21,942 bases of DNA from an uncultured Clostridia bacterium (GTDB taxonomy: Bacteria > Bacillota > Clostridia > TANB77 > CAG-508): assembly GCA_947625565.1 (NCBI GenBank), contig CANQOU010000006.1, forward strand, positions 1-21,942, in the 5' to 3' direction. Under the pieces are notes generated by a model. The model worked only from the letters and a program-made list of their open reading frames with translations, had not been told where the DNA came from and did no database searches. The translations under genes and the position numbers were made by a program. Shown here piece by piece: positions 8,004 to 14,971 of this stretch (position 1 is its first letter; each line of letters begins with the position of its first letter).

Positions 8004-8855
8004 TTAATCTTCTTGTTCTTTTTTATATGCCTTTTTATATTTCTTAATATTATGTATTAAATTTGCTAAAATAATTGTAACTATTCCTATAGCAATTAAA
8101 ATGCATCCATAACTTATTAAGTTTTGCAATATTTCTGTTGCAATATCCCTTAGTGTTAGTGATATAGCATCATTTAAAATTGAAATTGCTCCTACATGTA
8201 TTTTTGAATCAATCATTGTTTTTATTATTATTAGAAATGTTCCTGCAGCAACACTTGATATAGCAGCAAAATTAAATATTCTATAAACTCTTTTTAATGT
8301 TATCAAAACTAATAAAATTAAGCATACTGCAATTGACACTAACATTATCTTTTTTGCAAGCTCTACATATTTTGAAGTTTTATGATATACAGTATATATA
8401 TCTTTTTCAAATCCAAAATGTAATATAGTGTCTGTATACTCATCTGTTACCGTATTAACAAAGGTTTCTATTGCGTTTTTTTGTGTTGAGCTTAATTTTA
8501 TATTCTTTAAAGAGTTTTCTATATTTGCATTTAAATTCTGTTTTATTGTTTCAGCATCAATTTGTTCTTCTAATCCATTATATATATGGCTAATAATTGA
8601 TTTTGTATCTTCTTTTACTTTTTCTTGTGATACAATATCGTCCAATACTTTCGCATCTAATCCTGATTGATATATATAGTTTTCAAAATTAGATTTTACA
8701 GTTTCATAAATGTTTGAGTAATAATTTGTTTCTTCTAATTTATTTAAAACATATTTTTCATTTAGTATAGTAGAAGAAATAATAGATACAAGAATCAGTA
8801 TAATTAAAGATAATGTTAATAAAGCTGATAATACATATCTTATAAATTGTTTCAT
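8004..8855 (-). CDS. Unknown four-helix membrane protein of a sortase operon
   Basis: Family not recognised. The 283-residue protein has a signal-anchor-like helix (about 8-30), an extracytoplasmic region of about 130 residues (33-160) that is polar, rich in Asn, Glu and Lys and predicted helical, then three further helices (about 165-187, 194-213, 246-268) and a Lys-rich cytoplasmic end. The start at 8855 is supported by a GGAGAGG site a few bases upstream and lies 14 bp after the sortase stop, so the two genes are co-transcribed. The layout suggests a membrane partner of the sortase or of its substrate, but no catalytic motif is visible. Confidence 0.75.
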   Translation of the reverse strand: MKQFIRYVLSALLTLSLIILILVSIISSTILNEKYVLNKLEETNYYSNIYETVKSNFENYIYQSGLDAKVLDDIVSQEKVKEDTKSIISHIYNGLEEQIDAETIKQNLNANIENSLKNIKLSSTQKNAIETFVNTVTDEYTDTILHFGFEKDIYTVYHKTSKYVELAKKIMLVSIAVCLILLVLITLKRVYRIFNFAAISSVAAGTFLIIIKTMIDSKIHVGAISILNDAISLTLRDIATEILQNLISYGCILIAIGIVTIILANLIHNIKKYKKAYKKEQED

Positions 8856-8869
8856 ATTTTTCCTCTCCT

Positions 8870-9490
8870 CTATTTTTCTAATTCTGCATATACTACATAT
8901 CTGTGAGTTGCATATCCTATGTTATTAAATGGATAGCAAGTATACACCATTAAAATTTCTTTTTCGTCTTGAATTGGTATTTTATCTGTCTCAGTTTCTT
9001 TAATTATTTGCATATCATAAATATTATATGTGTATTCTCCATATGTAGCTTTTATTGTAATTTTGTCACCTTTTTGTAATTCTGAGAATCTACGAAACAT
9101 ATTTACGAAATTATGTCCCATAAGAACTATAGAACCACCTTCTCCAGGAAAATACCCCAAAGGCGATTGACCGATTCCAGTTTTTAATAGTTTTAAGTCG
9201 TCTCCATAATATAGAGGTAGATTTATATCAATTCGAGGAATTTCTATTGTTGCATATTGTGTTCCATATTCTGGATAATTTTCAATCACATTATCCTCAG
9301 TTATTGTTGTTGGTGGTAATTGTTTTTTTTCTTTTTCTATCGCATATTTACTAACTACTGCTATCGTTTCGTTTATTTTAGCCCCATAAAATAAATAAAT
9401 TGATAATACAATAGTCGCAGTAAAGCATAAGGCAACTATTATACTAATAATAGTTGCCTTGAATGTTTTAACAATAATTTTTTTATGCAT
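8870..9490 (-). CDS. Class D-like sortase
   Basis: A 206-residue cysteine transpeptidase. An N-terminal membrane helix (about 12-35) leaves the catalytic domain outside. The catalytic residues are His126 in LMGHNF, Cys185 in VYTCYPF and Arg197 in THRYVVYA. The TCYPF sequence after the nucleophile is typical of class D enzymes. Its ATG lies inside the 3' end of the upstream gene: the two share 8 bp (9483-9490), so translation is coupled. The upstream product carries an LVYTG sorting signal and is the obvious substrate, although other surface proteins in the window (LPHAG at 10079-10813, LPKTG at 18629-19600) could also be handled. The class is assigned from motifs only. Confidence 0.92.
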   Translation of the reverse strand: MHKKIIVKTFKATIISIIVALCFTATIVLSIYLFYGAKINETIAVVSKYAIEKEKKQLPPTTITEDNVIENYPEYGTQYATIEIPRIDINLPLYYGDDLKLLKTGIGQSPLGYFPGEGGSIVLMGHNFVNMFRRFSELQKGDKITIKATYGEYTYNIYDMQIIKETETDKIPIQDEKEILMVYTCYPFNNIGYATHRYVVYAELEK

Positions 9491-9998
9491 TAGCTATTTT
9501 TCTTCTTGCTACGAAAACTGTAGCTAGGGCTAAAACTGCTACTGAAGAAACAACTAAAACTGTGCTTATATCATTACCTGTATAAACTAATTTTCCGTTT
9601 TCGAATGTTAAAGATGATAATAGTTTTCCATCTTTAGATAGATATATTTTTCCATCTTTGAAAGAAACGTCAGCACCAACTAATGTTGCAACTTCATTTG
9701 CAATACTTGCTAATTGACTTTTTTGACCAGCTTCTAATTCTGTTGGATCTGTAACTCCAGCTGCTTCCATGATTGCTGCTGCTTCTTTAGCTTTTGCTAA
9801 AATTGTTTCAGCTGTTGCATCATCAGCTACACCTACTTCTTTAATTGTTCTTTCAATGATAGCTTTTGATACTCCATATTTTTCTCCTATAGCATAAAGT
9901 TCATCTGCTAATGTTGCAGTTGTTACAGCACTTACCATTGTTGTAGCTAAAGCTACTAGCATTACAAATAAAATTGTAATTGAAATTAGTTTTTTCAT
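9483..9998 (-). CDS. Secreted protein with LVYTG sorting signal (dedicated sortase substrate)
   Basis: A 171-residue protein. Signal peptide about 1-24 (MKKLISITIL, then a hydrophobic core ending VSA). The mature part (25-136) is Ala/Glu-rich and predicted helical to about 109, then turns to short strands with a repeated (K)DGK pattern at 114-125. A C-terminal cell-wall sorting signal follows: LVYTG (137-141), hydrophobic 145-164, and RRK (165-167). The proline of canonical LPXTG is replaced by Val. A strong ribosome site (AGGAGGA) and promoter stand upstream, and the gene overlaps the sortase gene by 8 bp. I do not recognise the mature domain. Confidence 0.82.
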   Translation of the reverse strand: MKKLISITILFVMLVALATTMVSAVTTATLADELYAIGEKYGVSKAIIERTIKEVGVADDATAETILAKAKEAAAIMEAAGVTDPTELEAGQKSQLASIANEVATLVGADVSFKDGKIYLSKDGKLLSSLTFENGKLVYTGNDISTVLVVSSVAVLALATVFVARRKIANA

Positions 9999-10031
9999 TT
10001 TAAAACTCCTCCTTTTGATTAAACTATTTGC

Positions 10032-10060
10032 ATTATACCACTTTTATTTTAATTATGCAA
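10032..10060 (-). promoter_or_regulatory. Promoter of the LVYTG protein / sortase operon
   Basis: Minus-strand -35 TTGCAT (10060-10055), a 17-bp spacer and a perfect -10 TATAAT (10037-10032). The start is about 30 bp before the ATG at 9998. Confidence 0.8.
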
Positions 10061-10078
10061 TAGTTTTTTTTAATTTTT

Positions 10079-10813
10079 TTATTTAATTTTAATTGTTTTA
10101 TATCGGATTAGTGCTAATACTCCGGTTATAAATACAATTAACAATGTAATAACAATATAATTTTGTATTCCAGCATGTGGTAACGCTGAAACTTTTTGTG
10201 TATTGCTTGTTGCTTTTTGTGTATTTGTTTTTATAATTTGTTGCTCATTTTCTTTTTTTGGTTCCGCTTTAGGCTCTGGTGTAGGTTCTGGATCCGGGTC
10301 AGATTCTGGTGTTGGTTCTTCTATTTTTTCCATTGTAATAGTTATCGATTTATTTACTGTAATATCTACATTTTCATCATCTGTTAATTGTAAATTATTT
10401 AATTTAAATGTTCCTGAAGTTCCTGGTTCTACTCCATCTTTTAATGTTAATGTTATTTTAGCAATACTTGTATTAGCTTTTGCAGTTGCTGTTGATAGTT
10501 CTCCTACTAATGCATTTGTTGTACTTTCATAACTTGCAGACCATCCATTTAGTCCTTCTATTTTTACACTTTGAAACATATTTTTATCGTATTCTACTGT
10601 TGCTTCATATCCAAGTACAATATTTTCTTCTACTCCTATAAAATTACCTAATGACAATGTTAGTTCTAGTGTTTTTGTATCTTGTTTAGCTGTTACATTT
10701 CCAGTTAAATTTATTTCTATACTTTTTGTTTCTGCCAATGCTGGAGAAGAAAGAGTAAATAAATTTAATATTATTATAAATAAAACACCTATTATCATAA
10801 TCTTTTTACTCAT
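10079..10813 (-). CDS. Cell-wall protein with cohesin-like domain and LPHAG sorting signal
   Basis: A 244-residue secreted protein from the preferred ATG at 10813, which has AGGAAG upstream; an ATG at 10840 gives 9 more residues but has no ribosome site. Signal peptide 1-28 (cleavage after ALA). Residues about 30-160 form a beta-rich domain whose pattern (a VEYDKNMF strand, then ITLTLKDG) resembles cohesin / bacterial Ig-like surface domains; this is a pattern match, not a proven family. A Pro/Glu spacer (about 165-190) spans the wall, followed by LPHAG (211-215), a hydrophobic helix (about 219-236) and a Lys/Arg tail. The sorting signal has Ala instead of Thr. It is monocistronic, with its own promoter and an upstream tandem-repeat element, and lies 80 bp before the LVYTG gene. 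Confidence 0.85.
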   Translation of the reverse strand: MSKKIMIIGVLFIIILNLFTLSSPALAETKSIEINLTGNVTAKQDTKTLELTLSLGNFIGVEENIVLGYEATVEYDKNMFQSVKIEGLNGWSASYESTTNALVGELSTATAKANTSIAKITLTLKDGVEPGTSGTFKLNNLQLTDDENVDITVNKSITITMEKIEEPTPESDPDPEPTPEPKAEPKKENEQQIIKTNTQKATSNTQKVSALPHAGIQNYIVITLLIVFITGVLALIRYKTIKIK

Positions 10814-10861
10814 TATTATTTTACTTCCTTTCATAATCATAACTAATCATTTTTCATTATT

Positions 10862-10890
10862 ATTTTAGCATTAATATTAAAATTCGACAA
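10862..10890 (-). promoter_or_regulatory. Promoter of the LPHAG surface protein
   Basis: Minus-strand -35 TTGTCG (10890-10885), a 17-bp spacer and -10 TAAAAT (10867-10862) with an extended -10 TG one base upstream. The weak -35 would suit activation by a regulator bound at the repeats at 10912-10944. Confidence 0.65.
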
Positions 10891-10911
10891 TAGTTTTTAG
10901 TTTAAATTTTG

Positions 10912-10944
10912 GTTACGATAATGTTACAGAAATATTACAGATAT
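10912..10944. promoter_or_regulatory. Three phased 11-bp repeats, OmpR/PhoB-family-like operator
   Basis: Plus strand: GTTACGATAAT, GTTACAGAAAT, ATTACAGATAT, back to back with exact 11-bp period. Read on the minus (gene) strand this gives CTGTAAT, 4 bp, CTGTAAC, 4 bp, TCGTAAC, the same geometry as the E. coli Pho box (7-bp repeats with 4-bp spacers) and of TTAACA-type PhoP boxes (6+5). It ends 21 bp upstream of the -35 of the LPHAG gene, a normal activator position. The regulator is inferred from geometry only. Confidence 0.55.
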
Positions 10945-11306
10945 ATTTTTTATCTTACTCTCTTTTTTTTAATAATAATTCTTAGTCTGACTAAATCTTT
11001 TTTAGAAGAAAGCTAAATTCGATAAATATATTTTTACAAATTTCAAGTCAAAAGCTCATGTAGAAAATATTCATAACTATGTTACATTAAATTGTAAATT
11101 TCTAAATAAACTTTTTCAACTAGATTTAATGTTTTCACGCATTAATTTTGCAATACGAAAATCTTAAGTCAGGAAACATCATAATATGAATCACTTGATC
11201 TTTTGTATGTTAGTAATATACAAAAGATATACTTACTTTATAGCCATACCTTTTAAAAGTCAAATAAATTTACTCAATTTTTCTTTTCTTTAAATTAATA
11301 TATTTT
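10945..11306. other. Intergenic region without a convincing gene
   Basis: About 360 bp between the repeats and the end of the SGNH gene. No ORF with a ribosome site on either strand. It holds a 13-bp palindrome TTAGTCTGACTAA (10981-10993) and a perfect 11-bp hairpin, ATCTTTTGTAT with ATACAAAAGAT (11198-11208 and 11218-11228, 9-nt loop). The hairpin lies about 80 bp downstream of the SGNH stop but has no T-run after it on either strand, so it is not a clear terminator. Confidence 0.4.
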
Positions 11307-12371
11307 TTATTTTGGTAAATTTTCAAATATTGAATTATAGTCATAATTTATATAAAATTCTTTTTCTTTTTTCAAGTACTCTTCTACATTTTCTTTTGTT
11401 AATAAATATTTGTCTTCTTTTATCCAATGCAAAATTTGTGAATTTATATCTTCTGAATAATGCTCAAAATCTTTATAATTGTCTAAATTGCATACTAAAT
11501 CATAATTATTATTGAATGAGTAAAATTTAACATTATTAAACTCTATCAATGATTTAACCAGAATTTCTTCTGCTTGCAAATATTTTAATATTTGTCCATT
11601 TTGAGATATTTTGTCCCAGCCTAAAATACTATTAGGTGCTATAAATAATAAAAAAGTTATGTTTTTATTTTCTTTTATTATATCTATTAAATTTTGGTTT
11701 ATGTTTCCAATAATTGTATTTTTTTCTTCTTCAGTTAAATTTGTAGATTCTTTTTTATCAGTTATTCTTTTATAATTTGATAAAACCTTTTCTTTTGAAA
11801 AAACATATTCGTCATTCCAATTTACATATTCATCAAAACTAGATTTGTTTTTACCTATTAAACTAAGAGAAAAATCTTTAAAAACTTTAATTAGAGCTTG
11901 TCCACTAAGTATATATCTATAGTCGTTAAAAATATTATCGTCATATAAATATGTTGGATATTCACCATAATCATCTCGGTCCTTATCATTTAATAAGTCT
12001 TCACTTTTTATTCCATATAAAATACATTTTAAATTAGCGTTACTTTTTATTGCTATTTTCATCTGATCTGCTAGTTCTTTATATTCAGCTCCAGATAGTG
12101 GTACTTTTATTGATTTATAATTAAATAAACTATCAAATTCTGATGTTTTAAAATTTTCATCTAGTGATGTTCCTGTTATAATAGCATCATAATCAAAATT
12201 TTTTAAAATGCCATTGTTTATATATCTTTCATTTTCTAGATTATATCCAAAGAAACTTTTGGGTTCACGATAATGAAAATAAGGATCTACTGTATATATT
12301 ATTATCGCAGTAATTAATGCTAATATTAATAAAATGCTAAAAAATATCATTATCCATTTTTTGCTACTCAT
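11307..12371 (-). CDS. SGNH/AlgX-like acyltransferase partner of the MBOAT protein
   Basis: A 354-residue protein anchored by an N-terminal helix (about 5-27), with the rest outside the membrane. The SGNH-type block I is GTSLDENF (67-74; putative nucleophile Ser69) and the C-terminal block is DFEHYS (Asp301 and His304, the DxxH pair). Overall layout matches the extracellular SGNH proteins that pair with MBOAT acyltransferases in O-acetylation of polysaccharides or teichoic acids (AlgX/AlgJ, DltD-like). The MBOAT gene lies upstream on the same strand but about 780 bp away, across an IS110-type remnant. The start has an AAGGAG site 13 bp upstream. The acylated polymer is unknown. Confidence 0.78.
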   Translation of the reverse strand: MSSKKWIMIFFSILLILALITAIIIYTVDPYFHYREPKSFFGYNLENERYINNGILKNFDYDAIITGTSLDENFKTSEFDSLFNYKSIKVPLSGAEYKELADQMKIAIKSNANLKCILYGIKSEDLLNDKDRDDYGEYPTYLYDDNIFNDYRYILSGQALIKVFKDFSLSLIGKNKSSFDEYVNWNDEYVFSKEKVLSNYKRITDKKESTNLTEEEKNTIIGNINQNLIDIIKENKNITFLLFIAPNSILGWDKISQNGQILKYLQAEEILVKSLIEFNNVKFYSFNNNYDLVCNLDNYKDFEHYSEDINSQILHWIKEDKYLLTKENVEEYLKKEKEFYINYDYNSIFENLPK

Positions 12372-12678
12372 TTATTTTCTCATACTCCTTATATAATATA
12401 TTTAGGTTTTTAAAAAAGGTTTTACCTATAAACCTATTACCACTATAAGAATATTTTACTTATAATAGCTTAGATAGAATGTTGCTCAATACTCTTTGAA
12501 ATTTATCTTTGTGTTTGAAAAAATATTGCATATTTCTTATTAGTTCTTATTAGCTATATATGAATGAGTTGGATCTTAAGTTCTTTTTTTGGATTTTATC
12601 CATATATATAATAATGTCGTGTCAATCGAAGAATAAAGATTTTGCTTTACCTGAAATTTATTTTTAGGCTGTTTTATT
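12372..12678. other. Intergenic stretch between the SGNH gene and the IS110 remnant
   Basis: No gene seen. On the minus strand there is a TTGACA at 12625-12620 without a good -10 at normal spacing, and a small AGGTTT/AAACCT hairpin followed by a T-run near 12410-12435, just upstream of the SGNH gene. It may hold the outer end of the decayed insertion sequence, but I cannot fix a boundary. Confidence 0.35.
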
Positions 12679-13140
12679 ATGTTTTATTTAGGTATTGATA
12701 TGGCTATTTTAAAAGTACTTTTTTCTGATACTATTAGACAGATAATAAATCTCTTCTTAAACTAATTAAGAGATATTCTGAATTTATCTATATTATAATT
12801 GGTATTGAAGCCATTTGTCATTATCGTCTTTTAACTTTATTTTCTTTATGATTACAATTTCTATACTATTAATGTTAACAATTCAATTCGAGCTATTGGG
12901 TTACATAACAATGCTGAAATTTGTAAATTTAATAATACTATTAACTCTGTTTTTATTGCAGAATTTAATTAAATATAAATTTATATTAATGTATTAATGA
13001 ACAATACTCCTTATTTAAGTTAAGAACCTAAGAAATGTTTCTTTAATATTATGATTTTAATTCATCTTCAGTAGCTCTTATATTTAAAAATCCCTCATCT
13101 GTTATGTTTTTTATTTTAAAAAAATTTTTAACTTTTTATA
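12679..13140 (+). pseudogene. Decayed IS110-family (DEDD) transposase remnant
   Basis: Recognised by translating across frames. Frame 1 from ATG 12679 reads MFYLGIDMAILKVLFSD, the usual IS110 N-terminus (MFYVGIDIAK...). Frame 3 (about 12738-12843) gives IIIGIEAICHYRLL, matching the GxEATGHYW block. After a frameshift near 12844, frame 1 resumes with LYDYNFYTINVNNSIRA and then NNTINSVFIAEFN, matching VVNPIQ and KTxxxDSxxIAEF, and stops at 12970. A final piece (about 13062-13140) reads SVALIFKNPSSVMFFILKK, like the downstream TALxILKxxPSxxxI segment. At least two frameshifts and a large internal deletion leave about 0.46 kb of a 1.2-kb gene. It lies opposite in strand to, and between, the MBOAT and SGNH genes. 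Confidence 0.75.
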
Positions 13141-13152
13141 GTTGGTCTCTTT

Positions 13153-14580
13153 TTAAAATTGAAAATATAAAAATTGTATAATTTTATCCATATTTATTAA
13201 ACTTAGAAACATTAAAATTGCAGCTATAGCAACAGTTTTTTTGGATAATTTGAATCTTTCCATGATTTCACTAGAATTTGGTGCAAACCAACAAATTCCA
13301 ATTCCTATTACTAAATATATTCCGCATATTTTATTTTTCCAAATAAAGCTAAATATCGTTGAGCAAATTGCAGAAATGTTTGTTCCTAAAGATTGGAAAT
13401 TTATCATTCCTTTATATACATTAAATGCATCTGTAAATGTGTTAGAAACAAATAATACTCTTGTTAGAACTATTCCTAATGCTGTTAGTGAAAATGCAAG
13501 TAAAAATGGGAATTTCTTTTCATGCTTGTTCATCCACGCAGCAATACATACAAGTATTCCATTTACTATTCCCCATACTACAAATGTCCATCCTGCTCCA
13601 TGCCAAATTCCTGATACTAGGAATGTTGCCATAACTGCAATATAGTAATTTCTCCATTTTGAACCTTTTCTATATACACTTCTAAAAATATAATTGTTTA
13701 AAAATCTAGATAGTGTCATATGCCATCTTTTCCAATAATCTTGAAAGTTTCTTGCTTTATATGGTGAATTAAAGTTATGTGGAATAATTATATTAAACAT
13801 TAGTCCTAAACCTATTGCCATATCTGCATATCCTGATAAGTCAAAGTAATATGAAATAGTATATTCTATTGAATGAAACCATGTTGGTAACATTTCTAAT
13901 CCAGAAGTTATATTCCCAAAAAATGCTTGTGCATCACTTGTTAGTGGATCTGCTAATAATATTTTTTTAGCGACACCTAGAGAAAATAAAAATAATCCTC
14001 TTGCTACATTATCCCAATTAAGTATTTGATTTTCTTTCTTTTCAAATTGTGATACCATTTCTTTATGATGCACTATTGGTCCTACTATTAGTTGTGGGAA
14101 GAATGTTATAAATAATAAATAGTCTAATATATCATATTCTGAAGTTTCTCCCCTATATGAGTCTACTATATATGCTATAAGTTGGAATGTAAAAAATGAA
14201 ATTCCTATTGGCAATATAATTCTTGCCATTATAATATCGTCTTGTGCAAAATAATTATAATTGTCCACAAAGAAATTAGCATATTTATAATATCCTAGGA
14301 GTGCTATATTTCCGATTAAACCAATTGCAAATAGTATTTTGCGTTGTAATTTATCTTCTTGAGGAAGCTTACATATTGAACTTCCTATAATGTAATTTCC
14401 TATTACACTTGCTAAGAAAAACCAGAAAAAGTCTGGACTTCCTATGTAATAAAAAACTAATGATGCAACAATCAACCAAATTTTTGATATTGTAAATAAT
14501 TTAAATTTATTTAATGTATGATATCCTATAAACACAATAGGCAAAAATACTAAAATAAATTTATATGTAGAAAAAATCAT
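13153..14580 (-). CDS. MBOAT-family membrane-bound O-acyltransferase (AlgI/DltB-like)
   Basis: A 475-residue multi-pass membrane protein from the ATG at 14580, which has an AAGGGG ribosome site upstream; an upstream ATG (14643) would add 21 residues encoded by the leader hairpins and lacks a site. Landmarks: YYKYANFF (98-105), ILPIGISFFTFQ (122-133), FPQLIVGPI (161-169), FDLSGYADMAIG (246-257), RWHMTLSRFL (His287) and GIWHGAGW (catalytic His327), ending in FLYFQF as usual. MBOAT proteins pass acyl groups across the membrane to an extracellular SGNH protein; the candidate partner is encoded at 11307-12371. The gene is driven by a perfect promoter through a leader with attenuator-like hairpins and a (GT)11 repeat. 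Confidence 0.92.
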   Translation of the reverse strand: MIFSTYKFILVFLPIVFIGYHTLNKFKLFTISKIWLIVASLVFYYIGSPDFFWFFLASVIGNYIIGSSICKLPQEDKLQRKILFAIGLIGNIALLGYYKYANFFVDNYNYFAQDDIIMARIILPIGISFFTFQLIAYIVDSYRGETSEYDILDYLLFITFFPQLIVGPIVHHKEMVSQFEKKENQILNWDNVARGLFLFSLGVAKKILLADPLTSDAQAFFGNITSGLEMLPTWFHSIEYTISYYFDLSGYADMAIGLGLMFNIIIPHNFNSPYKARNFQDYWKRWHMTLSRFLNNYIFRSVYRKGSKWRNYYIAVMATFLVSGIWHGAGWTFVVWGIVNGILVCIAAWMNKHEKKFPFLLAFSLTALGIVLTRVLFVSNTFTDAFNVYKGMINFQSLGTNISAICSTIFSFIWKNKICGIYLVIGIGICWFAPNSSEIMERFKLSKKTVAIAAILMFLSLINMDKIIQFLYFQF

Positions 14581-14590
14581 TGTAATCCCC

Positions 14591-14615
14591 TTTCTTTTTG
14601 TATAACAAAAAGAAA
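14591..14615 (-). promoter_or_regulatory. Ribosome-site-proximal hairpin (antiterminator-like)
   Basis: Perfect 11-bp inverted repeat, TTTCTTTTTGT (14591-14601) and ACAAAAAGAAA (14605-14615), with a 3-nt loop. It lies right before the AAGGGG site of the MBOAT gene and shares 14609-14615 with one arm of the larger terminator-like hairpin, so the two structures cannot form together in full. Confidence 0.5.
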
Positions 14616-14662
14616 CCAAACAAGACATGTTGTTTTTTAACATATCTTACTTGGTTTTCTTT
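14603..14662 (-). terminator. Leader terminator/attenuator upstream of the MBOAT gene
   Basis: On the minus-strand RNA, 14662-14639 pairs with 14631-14609 over 23 bp with one bulged A and three G-U pairs (loop 14638-14632). The 3' arm ends in CTTT and continues into more U (TTTCTTTTTGTTA), as in an intrinsic terminator. It lies inside the transcribed leader, about 30 nt before the start codon, rather than after a gene. Confidence 0.6.
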
Positions 14663-14688
14663 ATTTTAATTTTTTAATATAGTTATCT

Positions 14689-14710
14689 GTGTGTGTGTGT
14701 GTGTGTGTGT
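14689..14710. repeat. (GT)11 dinucleotide repeat
   Basis: Eleven uninterrupted GT units, (AC)11 on the minus strand, in the transcribed leader of the MBOAT gene between its promoter (14781-14809) and the terminator-like hairpin. Repeats of this purity are prone to slipped-strand length change. Confidence 0.95.
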
Positions 14711-14780
14711 TACAGCCCCAACGGTTTTAACATTTTTCATTTTTTATCTGTCCTTTTTTGTTTATTTAACTGACTTTTTT

Positions 14781-14809
14781 ATTATACTACAAATCAACAC
14801 TATTGTCAA
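14781..14809 (-). promoter_or_regulatory. Perfect consensus promoter for the MBOAT leader
   Basis: Minus-strand TTGACA (14809-14804), 17 bp, TATAAT (14786-14781): a full match to the vegetative consensus. Transcription would start near 14774, giving a leader of about 190 nt. The -35 is half of an inverted repeat TGTCAA-N4-TTGACA (14804-14819), a possible operator. Confidence 0.88.
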
Positions 14810-14900
14810 TTGTTTGACATTTTTTATTTTTTTGTTTTTTATAAAATTCAACAAAATTTTATTTTGCTCAATGCAATATTTAAAAAATCTAAAAAAAGAC

Positions 14901-14930
14901 TAGACAAATTTTTGCCATTTGTGATATGAT
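14901..14930 (+). promoter_or_regulatory. Promoter of the Ser/Thr/Asn-rich secreted protein
   Basis: TAGACA (14901-14906), 18-bp spacer, TATGAT (14925-14930). The start is about 20 bp before the AGGAGG site (14958-14963) of the gene at 14972. Confidence 0.7.
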
Positions 14931-14971
14931 AATAAAAAATCGAATGATAAAAATTTTAGGAGGTTATTATA

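Noticed and set aside
12815..12997. 60-codon plus-strand ORF in the MBOAT-SGNH gap
   Set aside because: Starts with TTG, has no ribosome site, and is an out-of-frame reading of the IS110 transposase remnant.
14581..14643. Extended N-terminus for the MBOAT protein from the ATG at 14643
   Set aside because: The added residues are encoded by the overlapping leader hairpins, there is no ribosome site, and the conserved family N-terminus begins at 14580 behind AAGGGG.
14683..14751. TTATCTGT direct repeats as a target-site duplication of a tiny insertion
   Set aside because: The enclosed 53 bp has no inverted ends and the 8-mer is AT-rich; chance is a sufficient explanation.
14691..14903. Plus-strand ORF starting MCVCVCV
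   Set aside because: Produced by reading the (GT)11 repeat; it lies on the promoter/leader of the MBOAT gene and has no ribosome site.
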